A stretch of 33,744 nt of DNA from CAZSNH01 sp052388455 (GTDB lineage Bacteria > Pseudomonadota > Alphaproteobacteria > Rhizobiales > Hyphomicrobiaceae): NCBI GenBank assembly GCA_052388455.1, contig JBQTIA010000012.1, positions 1 to 33,744 on the forward strand, read 5' to 3'. The position numbers and the translations under genes are program-made. This document shows positions 1 to 6,696 of this stretch, piece by piece. Each line of letters starts with the position of its first letter. Position 1 is the stretch's first letter. Below the pieces are notes generated by a model. That model made no database searches and had not been told where the DNA came from. It saw only the letters and a program-made list of their open reading frames with translations.

Positions 1-126
1 CCCGGCGTTCGCCAGTGCATGCGCGCCAACGGCCACAAGCTCTCCAAGGGCTGCGTCGGCGCCCTGATCGCCGCCGGCATGGTCGGCAAGAGCGAGACCT
101 CGACCCGCTCCGCCGCCGCCAACTGA
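1..126 (+). CDS. Cys-rich repeat protein, C-terminal end (partial)
   Basis: Frame 1 is open from the window edge to a TGA at 124-126, giving the last 41 residues. The segment VRQCMRANGHKLSKGC resembles the short cysteine-rich repeat seen in small secreted alphaproteobacterial proteins, in which a Cys, a Leu-Ser and a second Cys recur at fixed spacing. The start lies outside the window, so total length, signal peptide and repeat number cannot be judged. The tail is rich in Ser, Thr and Ala. The gene converges on the HdeA-like gene and a stem-loop lies between them. The family call is a motif match by eye; the function is unknown. Confidence 0.6.
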   Translation, partial: PGVRQCMRANGHKLSKGCVGALIAAGMVGKSETSTRSAAAN

Positions 127-151
127 AATCAGCTATAAACCTCAGCGGAAT

Positions 152-178
152 GATCGGGCCGATGGGCTCGGCCCGATC
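152..178. terminator. Stem-loop between convergent genes
   Basis: A perfect 9-bp stem (GATCGGGCC with GGCCCGATC) encloses a 9-nt loop. It sits between the stop codons of two convergent genes, so it could serve both strands. There is no T-run, so Rho-independent activity is uncertain. Confidence 0.5.
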
Positions 179-189
179 CGCCGCTCCGT

Positions 190-765
190 TCATTCGACCT
201 GCATGGCTTTCTTCGCAGCGGTGACGAGGCTCATCTGCTGGGTCTGACGGCAGGTGACGCCGATCTCCCCGCCCTGGCGCTGCAATTCGTCGAAATCGAT
301 TATCGTCTCTTCGTCGTAGCTGGCATAATATCCGGCGAGCCACATCAGCACGATGCCGGCGCCTTCAGTATCCTTCTCAGTGGAATTGGCGAGGCGCTCG
401 CATTTGACGGTCGAGATATCGACGGCCTCCTTCGTGATCGGCGTCGCGTTCTCGCCCATGTATTTTCCCGCCGCCGTCATCAGCCCGATATTCGGATTGT
501 CCAGGCAGTACTGGGCGACCCGCTCGGTGTCCTTGGCCAGCGTGTCGAAATCGACGACCGTGCCCTGCTCGTCCGTCGCGTGATAGCCGGCAAGCCAGGT
601 GAGGATGGCTGTTGCGCCGTAGACGTCGTCGTCCTTGGCGGTCGAGTAGGCTTCCGTCAGCTCCTTGCAGCTGAAGGCCGCGGCGTCGACGGATTCGGCG
701 GATGCGGGAAGGGTGGAAACGATCGTGACCGCAGCGGCGAGCGCGCCGGCGAAATAGCGAAGCAT
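190..765 (-). CDS. Secreted protein with two tandem HdeA/HdeB-like domains
   Basis: The 191-residue product begins with a signal peptide (about residues 1-23, ending ASA). Two related domains follow, at about 31-104 and 117-191. Each has an early Cys in a C-K/E-E/R-L context (Cys33, Cys122), a conserved W-L-A-G-Y segment (57-61, 142-146), an Asp-Phe-Asp motif, and a late Cys (Cys87, Cys172). The Cys-Cys spacings of 54 and 50 resemble the single disulfide of HdeA/HdeB acid chaperones, which are periplasmic and normally single-domain. A role in periplasmic stress protection is inferred only. The open frame extends further upstream, but the ATG at 765 follows a GGAG and gives the signal peptide directly. 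I see no operon partner. Confidence 0.8.
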   Translation of the reverse strand: MLRYFAGALAAAVTIVSTLPASAESVDAAAFSCKELTEAYSTAKDDDVYGATAILTWLAGYHATDEQGTVVDFDTLAKDTERVAQYCLDNPNIGLMTAAGKYMGENATPITKEAVDISTVKCERLANSTEKDTEGAGIVLMWLAGYYASYDEETIIDFDELQRQGGEIGVTCRQTQQMSLVTAAKKAMQVE

Positions 766-1196
766 GGACCAGAACTCCACAACGATTTTGCCCCCGGCAG
801 ACGGATGTCTGCGGTGCGCGAGCCCCGCGCGGGCGCCCGGCGCGGCAACGAGAGTATGAGCGAAAGGTTGAGGAGAGGTTGAGCGAGCGTTAACCGGTGG
901 GGGACATCCGCACGCGACGCGAGTTCCGGGACCATTGGGCCGTATTGCGCCGTAGGTTGGTCGACCTATTGCGAGACCCAACGACTTTGGTGCCTTAAGC
1001 CGCGAGCCGGACGTGCTGGGTCTCGCTGTGCTCGACCCAACCTACGAACAGCGGTCTTGCCAGTGCTTGCACGCGAGATCACCCGTCCGAACCGGTATCA
1101 GGCGCCCAGAGCACGTCGAGCGCGAACGTGTGTCGAGACATCGCCTTGATTTCGCGGCTGCCTTTACGAGCGCGGCAGCGATCAAGTTCGTTGGGC
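766..1196. other. Intergenic region upstream of the HdeA-like gene and downstream of purL
   Basis: This 431-base stretch should hold the promoter of the HdeA-like gene. It also holds the long nested palindrome listed separately at 951-1046. I see no convincing coding frame: those present lack ribosome binding sites and recognisable composition. Confidence 0.5.
951..1046. repeat. Nested intergenic palindrome (REP-like)
   Basis: The outer arms CGTAGGTTGGTCGA (951-964) and TCGACCCAACCTACG (1032-1046) are inverted copies differing by one base. The inner arms GCGAGACCC (971-979) and GGGTCTCGC (1018-1026) pair perfectly. A related fragment, TAGGTTGGGTCTCGCTT, occurs at 31921. This looks like a dispersed palindromic element rather than a terminator of one gene. 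Confidence 0.6.
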
Positions 1197-3425
1197 CTAC
1201 ACCCGCCCACCCATATACCCCGGCATCCACCCCTCATTCGCCGCGCGCAGCTCTGACAAAGGCAGCGCCGTCTCGCCCTTCTTGCTGATGGCGTCGCCAC
1301 CCGTTCGGGCGACGATGCGGGCGGGGAGTGCGAGCAGGCGTGCGCGCTCCAGCACTTCCTCGGCGTGGGCGGGATCGACGGCGACGACGTAGCGGCCTTG
1401 ATCTTCGCCGAACCAGATGGCGTGCGCGGGCAGGCGGCCCTCGTAAGGGAAAAGATCGACGCCGAGGCCTTCGCCGTTCTCACCGCCGGCAAGAGCCATT
1501 TCGGCGATGGCGACGAGCAGCCCTCCGTCGGAGCAGTCGTGCACGGCCGACACGCGCCCTTCGCGGATGAGAGCGGTGACGAGGCGGCCGGCCTTCAACT
1601 CGTCGGCGAGGTCGACCGGCGGCGGTGCGCCTTCGAGCTTGCCCATCGCGTGGCGCTGGTAGAGCGACTGTCCGAGCCAGCCCTGCTCGCGGCCGATGGC
1701 GATCACCAGGTCGCCGGCGCGCTTCAAGGCGTGCGAGGCCATTTTCGCCGTGTCCGGGATCAGCCCCACGCCGCCGATGGCCGGGGTCGGCGGAATGCCG
1801 ACGCCGTTGGTCTCGTTGTAGAGCGAGACGTTCCCCGAGACGACGGGATAGTCGAGCACGCGGCAGGCTTCCGCCATACCTTTCACCGAGCCGACGAACT
1901 GCCCCATGATCTCGGGCCGCTCGGGATTGGCGAAGTTCATGTTGTCGGTGATGGCAACGGGATCGGCGCCGACGGCGATGAGATTGCGCCACGTCTCGGC
2001 CACCGCCTGTTTGGTGCCCATCTCCGGATCGGCCGCGCAGTAGCGGGGCGTCACATCGCAGGTGACGGCGAGGCCCTTCTTGGTGCCGTGCACGCGCACG
2101 ACGCCCGCGTCACCGCCCGGGCGCTGGATGGTGTCGCCCATGACCATGTGGTCGTACTGCTGATAGATCCAGCGCTTCGAGCAGAGCGCGGGCGAGCCCA
2201 TCAGTTCCTTGAGCGTGTGAAGAATCGAGTTCGGCGCCTTGACCCATTCAGGCAGGATCGGCTGCGGCGGGATGTGCTGGAACCAGTCGCGCTTGTACAT
2301 CGGCGCCGAGTTGGCGAGGACTGGCACCGGCAGATCGGCTTCGATGTGGCCCTTGTGCGTGACGACCATGCGGCCCGTGTCGGTGGTGATGCCGATGACG
2401 GCGAAGTCGAGGCCCCACTTCTTGAAGATGGCTTCCGCCTCCGCCTCGCGCCCCGGCTTGAGTATGACGAGCATCCGCTCCTGGCTTTCCGAGAGCATCA
2501 TCTCGTAGGCCGTCATGTTGGCTTCGCGCTGGGGTACGGCGTCGAGGTTGAGGTCGATGCCGACGCCGCCCTTGTCGGCCATCTCTGAGGTCGATGACGT
2601 GAGGCCGGCGGCGCCCATGTCCTGGATGGCGATGATGCTGTCGGTGGCCATCAGTTCCAGGCAGGCTTCGATCAGCAGCTTTTCTGTGAAGGGATCGCCG
2701 ACCTGCACCGTCGGGCGCTTCTCGTCGGACTTATCGTCGAATTCGGCCGACGCCATCGTGGCGCCGTGGATTCCGTCACGGCCCGTTTTCGATCCGACGT
2801 AAACGACGGGAAGCCCAACGCCCTTGGCAGCCGAGTAGAAAATCTTGTCTGTGCGGGCGAGGCCGACGCACATGGCGTTGACGAGAATATTGTTGTTGTA
2901 GCCGGCATCGAAGTTCGTCTCGCCGCCAATCGTCGGCACGCCGGTGCAGTTGCCATAGTGGGCGATGCCGGCGACGACGCCGTCGACGAGGTGGCGGGTT
3001 TTTGGATGCGAAGGATCGCCGAAGCGGAGCGCGTTAAGGTTGGCGACGGGCCGCGCGCCCATGGTGAACACGTCGCGCATGATGCCGCCGACGCCGGTCG
3101 CCGCTCCCTGGAAGGGCTCGATGTAGGAGGGGTGGTTGTGCGACTCCATCTTGAAGATGCAGGCGTCGCCATCGCCCAGGTCCACGACGCCGGCGTTCTC
3201 GCCAGGCCCCTGGATGACGCGCGCGCCCGTGGTCGGCAGCGTCTTCAGCCACACGCGGGACGACTTATAGGAGCAGTGCTCGCTCCACATGACCGAGAAG
3301 ATGCCGAGTTCCGTGATCCGCGGCTCGCGGCCGAGGATTTTGAGCAGCCGCTGATACTCGTCGGGCTTGAGGCCGTGCTCGGCGACGATCTCGGGGGTGA
3401 TGGTAGGGTTGGCGGCGTCTTGCAT
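1197..3425 (-). CDS. purL: Phosphoribosylformylglycinamidine synthase subunit PurL
   Basis: PurL converts formylglycinamide ribonucleotide to the amidine (FGAM), using ATP and ammonia delivered by PurQ, in the fourth step of de novo purine synthesis. The 742-residue product has the length of the small-type PurL, which works in a complex with PurQ and PurS; both are encoded nearby. Visible family motifs include WSEHCSYKSS (47-56, with His50), FKMESHNHPS (91-100) and a Gly-rich GVGGIMRD segment just after it, then two AIRS-type ATP-grasp halves. The start at 3425 has only a weak Shine-Dalgarno sequence. PurL is separated from purQ by about 2 kb of unrelated genes, which is unusual for this cluster. 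Confidence 0.97.
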   Translation of the reverse strand: MQDAANPTITPEIVAEHGLKPDEYQRLLKILGREPRITELGIFSVMWSEHCSYKSSRVWLKTLPTTGARVIQGPGENAGVVDLGDGDACIFKMESHNHPSYIEPFQGAATGVGGIMRDVFTMGARPVANLNALRFGDPSHPKTRHLVDGVVAGIAHYGNCTGVPTIGGETNFDAGYNNNILVNAMCVGLARTDKIFYSAAKGVGLPVVYVGSKTGRDGIHGATMASAEFDDKSDEKRPTVQVGDPFTEKLLIEACLELMATDSIIAIQDMGAAGLTSSTSEMADKGGVGIDLNLDAVPQREANMTAYEMMLSESQERMLVILKPGREAEAEAIFKKWGLDFAVIGITTDTGRMVVTHKGHIEADLPVPVLANSAPMYKRDWFQHIPPQPILPEWVKAPNSILHTLKELMGSPALCSKRWIYQQYDHMVMGDTIQRPGGDAGVVRVHGTKKGLAVTCDVTPRYCAADPEMGTKQAVAETWRNLIAVGADPVAITDNMNFANPERPEIMGQFVGSVKGMAEACRVLDYPVVSGNVSLYNETNGVGIPPTPAIGGVGLIPDTAKMASHALKRAGDLVIAIGREQGWLGQSLYQRHAMGKLEGAPPPVDLADELKAGRLVTALIREGRVSAVHDCSDGGLLVAIAEMALAGGENGEGLGVDLFPYEGRLPAHAIWFGEDQGRYVVAVDPAHAEEVLERARLLALPARIVARTGGDAISKKGETALPLSELRAANEGWMPGYMGGRV

Positions 3426-3747
3426 GGATGGCGTCGCTCGTCTCGTCAGATTGGACGGGTGCTTATACCGGCTGCCCTAAAGCCTGTCGCGACAATGGGC
3501 TGAAATGTCCACGCTGGTCGCAGGCAGCGCCTGGCGTCACGCGAATCGTTGCTGAATTGTGTTCGGCAAGAGCGGCGCGGTGCCGCTGCGGGGGTCACAT
3601 TGCTGCTATGCAGCAATTTCGTTTTTACTCGGCGTCCGTTCGACTTAAGTCTAACCCCAGTCGGGGCCGAGCTGCGGCTGCCTGCGTCGCTCAGAGCGAC
3701 GCCCGCGCGGCGATCCCAAGGCCCCCAGCCAAAGAAGGAATAATCTC
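3426..3747. other. Divergent intergenic region purL / exported protein
   Basis: These 322 bases must hold the purL promoter on the minus strand and the promoter of the exported-protein gene on the plus strand. The only clear structure is a terminator-like hairpin at 3599-3626. The short open frames across this stretch have no ribosome binding site and are not accepted as genes. Confidence 0.4.
3599..3626 (+). terminator. Intrinsic-terminator-like hairpin
   Basis: ATTGCTGC (3599-3606) and GCAGCAAT (3610-3617) form a perfect 8-bp stem with a 3-nt loop, followed by TTCGTTTTT. It lies more than 100 bases upstream of the next plus-strand gene, so it would end a short transcript or act as a leader attenuator. 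No gene feeding it was identified. Confidence 0.5.
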
Positions 3748-4140
3748 ATGACCTGGACCACACTTCGCATGAGCGGTCTCGGAGCAGCCGCAATCCTCGC
3801 CGGTGCCGTCGGAGCCGCTGTCGCCGCCGACAAGCCGGCAGCCGTCATGAAGCCGGTTCACGGCGTCAGCTTCGACGTTGGCCGCAGCCATGCCGTCAGC
3901 TATTTTACGGCTGAAAGCGGCGTCTGCAACTTGACCATGGTAGTCGCCGACATCCTTACCGACGACGTGCTTCCGGTGTCGGCGGGAACGCGGTTCAACG
4001 TCGCCATAGCCGGCGGCAAGACCGCGCGTATCGACACCGCCGAGGGCAAGAGCGTCGAGTTCACCTGCGCCGCGGGTGCAAAGTCTGTCAGCCTGCGCAA
4101 GCTGGACACTGTCGCGCACACGGCATCGCGAACGAATTAA
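3748..4140 (+). CDS. Small exported protein of unknown function
   Basis: The 130-residue product starts after a good AAGGA box (GAAGGAATAATCTC then ATG). Residues 1-27 form a signal peptide ending AVAADK. The mature part is about 100 residues, with two Cys (in GVCNL and EFTCAA) that could form a disulfide, and looks mostly beta, with alternating hydrophobic residues. I do not recognise the family. It is divergent from purL and is followed within 40 bases by a GC-rich hairpin with a T-run, so it is probably transcribed alone. Codon use resembles the surrounding genes. Confidence 0.75.
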   Translation: MTWTTLRMSGLGAAAILAGAVGAAVAADKPAAVMKPVHGVSFDVGRSHAVSYFTAESGVCNLTMVVADILTDDVLPVSAGTRFNVAIAGGKTARIDTAEGKSVEFTCAAGAKSVSLRKLDTVAHTASRTN

Positions 4141-4177
4141 CCGCGAACCGCTGACTTTTCGCAGATCGAAACGGAAT

Positions 4178-4208
4178 GGGCGGCCCGCGGGTCGCCCTTT
4201 CTGCTTTT
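4178..4208 (+). terminator. Intrinsic terminator of the exported-protein gene
   Basis: GGGCGGCC (from 4178) pairs with GGTCGCCC (to 4197) around a CGCG loop with one G-U pair, followed by TTTCTGCTTTT. It lies 38 bases after the stop codon. Confidence 0.7.
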
Positions 4209-4326
4209 CGCGTGGGACCTGCAGGCCACCTGACCGGGTAGGTCTGCTCCCGTCTGCGTCAGCTTCGCGCTGTCGCTGATGCATTTCTGATCTGCAACCG
4301 TTCCGTTACGAGAGTGGAAAGGCGCG

Positions 4327-4410
4327 ATGTATAGTCTTTTCGAAGGCCAAAGCCAATTCGGCAGCGGGGAACCGGATCGACGCGCCACGCTTGCGAACAT
4401 CCGACGATGA
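4327..4410 (+). CDS. Candidate 27-residue small protein ending in a terminator
   Basis: A 28-codon frame starts at ATG 4327 after GGAAAGG (4316-4322). It encodes a peptide beginning MYSLFEGQSQF and ending LANIRR. Its TGA (4408-4410) overlaps the first bases of a very strong intrinsic terminator at 4409. The order ribosome binding site, short frame, stop, terminator is what a real small gene would show. Against it, third-position GC is only about half, lower than in neighbours, and the frame is short enough to arise by chance. The transcript could instead be a non-coding RNA ending at the same terminator. No function is proposed. Confidence 0.4.
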   Translation: MYSLFEGQSQFGSGEPDRRATLANIRR

Positions 4411-4443
4411 GGAAGGAGCCGCCTCCGCTCCTTCCTCTTTTTT
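4409..4443 (+). terminator. Strong intrinsic terminator
   Basis: GAGGAAGGAGC (4409-4419) and GCTCCTTCCTC (4427-4437) form a perfect 11-bp stem with a 7-nt loop, followed directly by six T (4438-4443). This is the most canonical Rho-independent terminator in the window. The annotated exported gene upstream already has its own terminator, so this one implies a separate short transcript. Confidence 0.85.
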
Positions 4444-4647
4444 GATCCTTTCTACAACCTTCGGATGCGGCCGCTCGGCCCTGTGGTTGAAGTCCGCCCT
4501 GGTTCGCGCAGGGCTGGCATGTCGGCCCGTGAGTTTCATCGAAAGCGTCGACGTGATAGAGAGCTTGTATCCGGCCAGCTCAGAGCCAAACGCGCCCTCA
4601 TCGGGGCCGCGGCGCTGTGCGTGGCCAAGACCTACAGGAGACGTTTC

Positions 4648-4740
4648 ATGGATAAGTCAGCCGGTCTGGCGGTGGCCGACGTGCTGCTGCAGATTTTCGC
4701 TCCGATCCGCTCGGTAAGGCGCGCGAAGTCGAAGCGGTGA
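4648..4740 (+). CDS. Candidate 30-residue small basic protein
   Basis: ATG 4648 lies 7 bases after AGGAG (4636-4640). The 30-residue product begins MDKSAGLAVADVLLQIF and ends with a cluster of Arg and Lys (SVRRAKSKR), a pattern of amphipathic helix plus basic tail. The same frame stays open upstream to at least 4465 without better start signals, so a longer product of 73 or 91 residues is possible. I do not recognise it. It converges on hicB with about 140 bases between. Confidence 0.3.
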   Translation: MDKSAGLAVADVLLQIFAPIRSVRRAKSKR

Positions 4741-4879
4741 ATTCAGGTCGCTCGGGCCTCGAAGGGGCTCAGACCTCGGGTCGATGACGGGAGCCGGCAG
4801 GAACCTGCTCCTGTTTTCGTCTCGCACGGCCGTGGCGGCGCTGTTGCCAACTGACGGGCGACCAGAATTCGCGAGCAAC

Positions 4880-5275
4880 TCAGCCTGCGGCTCGCCTTGC
4901 CAGTTCCACGCGGGCCGCATCTGAGAGAAAGCGCGAGCGGTCGGCGCCCATGGCGTCGATCGCCTCGATGAGGGTTCCGTCGATCGCGACTTCGATGTTT
5001 CTGGGCGCGGCTGGAAGGTTGGCGCCGACCAGAATGATGGCTGCAACGCATATGCATTCGGGATTGGGTACGACGGCCTCGACGGCCGTGGGAACGGGCA
5101 ATGGCTCCCCATCCTCTGTCATGCCGAGGATGTGCAGAGCGAGAACCTCATGGGCATTTTGGACCGTCTCTGCGATTGTTTCTCCGGCCGAAACGCAGCC
5201 GGGAAGATCGGGAAAGTAGACACCGAAATTTTCGGCTCCCTGTTCGATTACGGCGGGATATAGAACTTGCGCCAT
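4880..5275 (-). CDS. hicB: HicB-family antitoxin
   Basis: The product is 131 residues from the ATG at 5275, which has AGAGG upstream; a second ATG at 5290 would add five residues. The N-terminal part (YPAVIEQG, then FPDLPGCVSAGET, then NAHEVLALHI) is the partial RNase H-like fold of HicB. The C-terminal part (NIEVAIDGTLIEAIDAMGADRS) looks like a ribbon-helix-helix DNA-binding segment. HicB neutralises HicA and usually represses its own operon. It lies 28 bases downstream of hicA in the toxin-first order usual for this family. The antitoxin looks intact and full length. Confidence 0.88.
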   Translation of the reverse strand: MAQVLYPAVIEQGAENFGVYFPDLPGCVSAGETIAETVQNAHEVLALHILGMTEDGEPLPVPTAVEAVVPNPECICVAAIILVGANLPAAPRNIEVAIDGTLIEAIDAMGADRSRFLSDAARVELARRAAG

Positions 5276-5303
5276 TTGTCGGCCTCTCATCGCTGCTTCT
5301 CAT

Positions 5304-5498
5304 TCATAGCAGCTTCAATCCGGACTGTCGCTCGATGCTCTTGATCGTACCGAGATGAAGGTCTCTTTTGGGGTGCGGGACCGTCACCCGACCTTTTCGT
5401 GTTGGATGCTTGAACTGCTTGTGGCTTCCTCGTTGGGCAACTTCCCGCCAGCCAGCATGCTCAAGCACTGCGATGACGGCCTTGCTGGAAATGGGCAT
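5304..5498 (-). CDS. hicA: HicA-family mRNA interferase toxin
   Basis: The 64-residue product has the HicA (YcfA) double-stranded RNA-binding-like layout: the VIAVLEHAGWREVAQRGSH segment contains the conserved Gly-Ser-His with the catalytic His (His26), then KQFKHP and RVTVPHP. HicA toxins cleave mRNA during stress when HicB is lost. The ATG at 5498 is only 23 bases after the purQ stop on the same strand and lacks a strong Shine-Dalgarno sequence, so it may be read as part of the purS-purQ transcript. No frameshift or missing key residue is seen. It appears to be inserted between purQ and purL. Confidence 0.88.
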   Translation of the reverse strand: MPISSKAVIAVLEHAGWREVAQRGSHKQFKHPTRKGRVTVPHPKRDLHLGTIKSIERQSGLKLL

Positions 5499-5521
5499 GG
5501 GTGAAACATCACACCCGAGGT

Positions 5522-6223
5522 TCAAGCCGCAGCGGCGACGCTCAACAGCACGCTCTCGAAGACGCGACGGCCGTCGGTGCCGCCGAGGGACAATTCGTAG
5601 AGCCTCTCGGGATGAGGCATCATGCCGAGGATGCGCCCCGTTGAGTCCGAGATGCCGGCGATGTTGCGCTGGGCGCCGTTCGGACAGGTCTCGGGCGTCA
5701 CGTTGCCGTCCTTGTCGCAGTATCTGAACACGACCCGTCCCTCGCCTTCGAGCCGGTCCAACGTCTCGGTATCGGCGAAGTAATTGCCCTCGGCGTGCGC
5801 GATCGGAACGCGGATCACCTGACTCTTGCGGTAGCACTTCGTATAGAACGTCCCGTCGTTCTCGACCCTGAGATGCACGTCGCGGCACATGAACTTGAGG
5901 CTGGCGTTGCGCATCAGCACGCCCGGCAGCAGTCCCGACTCGCAGAGGATCTGGAAGCCGTTGCAGATTCCGAGCACCGGCGTGCCGGCTTTCGCCTTGG
6001 CGATCACGTCGCGCATGATCGGCGAGTGGGCGGCCATGGCGCCGCAACGGAGATAGTCGCCGTAGGAGAAGCCGCCGGGCAGAACGATGAGGTCGGAAGA
6101 CGGCACCGAGGCGTCGCCGTGCCAGACCATCTTGACCGGAAATCCGGTGATGCGCTCCAGGGCGACTTTCACGTCGCGATCACAATTGGAGCCGGGGAAG
6201 ACGATGACGGAGGCGCGGATCAT
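5522..6223 (-). CDS. purQ: Phosphoribosylformylglycinamidine synthase subunit PurQ (glutaminase)
   Basis: PurQ is the class I glutamine amidotransferase that supplies ammonia to PurL. From the ATG at 6223 the product is 233 residues; a GTG nine bases upstream is an alternative start. The nucleophile sits in VLGICNGFQIL (Cys87), and the His and Glu of the triad are in MMPHPERL near the C-terminus. LPGGFSYGDYLRCGA is the typical oxyanion-hole region. The length is slightly above the roughly 220-230 usual in this group. It follows purS on the same strand after about 145 bases of palindromic intergenic repeats. Confidence 0.97.
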   Translation of the reverse strand: MIRASVIVFPGSNCDRDVKVALERITGFPVKMVWHGDASVPSSDLIVLPGGFSYGDYLRCGAMAAHSPIMRDVIAKAKAGTPVLGICNGFQILCESGLLPGVLMRNASLKFMCRDVHLRVENDGTFYTKCYRKSQVIRVPIAHAEGNYFADTETLDRLEGEGRVVFRYCDKDGNVTPETCPNGAQRNIAGISDSTGRILGMMPHPERLYELSLGGTDGRRVFESVLLSVAAAA

Positions 6224-6240
6224 GGGGCTCACTCTCTGTC

Positions 6241-6359
6241 ATGGTCGGGCTTGTCCCGACCATCCATGGTGACGCCCGCTTCAGTCGGGCGATCGGTGTT
6301 GCGAAAACTCAACCTGAACTGCGTGTTGCGGCATGGATCCTCGGGCCAAGCCCGAGGAT
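6241..6359. repeat. Cluster of three palindromic (REP/BIME-like) elements
   Basis: Three hairpins lie within about 120 bases between purS and purQ. ATGGTCGGG (6241-6249) pairs with CCCGACCAT (6255-6263) around CTTGT. CGCCCG (6273-6278) pairs with CGGGCG (6286-6291). ATCCTCGGG (6337-6345) pairs with CCCGAGGAT (6351-6359) around CCAAG. The first and third have similar size and near-complementary loops, so they look like oppositely oriented copies of one element. This style of GGGCTTGTCCC palindrome is common in Hyphomicrobiales genomes. Confidence 0.75.
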
Positions 6360-6367
6360 GACATGTA

Positions 6368-6610
6368 TTACCGCACCAGCTCGTAGCTGAAATTCTCGAT
6401 CACCGTGTTGGCGAGCAATTCCTTGCACATGCGCTCGACGTCGGCGCGGGCCGTGGCCTCGTCCGTCCCCGTCAGCGCCACCTCGATGAATTTGCCCTGG
6501 CGGACATCTGCGACGCCGGCGAACCCGAGCGCGCCGAGCGCGCCTTGGATGGCCTTGCCCTGCGGATCGAGGACGCCGTTCTTCAGTGTGATATGGATGC
6601 GGGCTTTCAT
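6368..6610 (-). CDS. purS: Phosphoribosylformylglycinamidine synthase subunit PurS
   Basis: PurS is the small dimeric subunit that bridges PurL and PurQ and is needed for ammonia transfer. The 80-residue product has the family pattern: KARIHITLKNGVLDPQGKAI at the N-terminus, LGFAGVADVRQGKFIEVAL in the middle, and the C-terminal CKELLANTVIENFSYE. It lies between purC (upstream) and purQ (downstream) on the same strand, and its length is typical. Confidence 0.96.
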   Translation of the reverse strand: MKARIHITLKNGVLDPQGKAIQGALGALGFAGVADVRQGKFIEVALTGTDEATARADVERMCKELLANTVIENFSYELVR

Positions 6611-6696
6611 TGGGGGTTCCGGCAGCCGGCAGATGGCAGCCGGGAACCTATGCAGCCTCGCACGGCTGTCGGTCGCCGGTTGCCAGTTGCCGAGTT

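Noticed and set aside
1365..2588. Long plus-strand open frame (407 codons) opposite purL
   Set aside because: It is the antisense of a clearly conserved gene in high-GC DNA, with low-complexity Arg/Asp/Gly composition and no ribosome binding site or family motif.
3428..3751. Plus-strand frame of 107 codons between purL and the exported-protein gene
   Set aside because: It crosses the terminator-like hairpin, overlaps the next gene's start and lacks a ribosome binding site.
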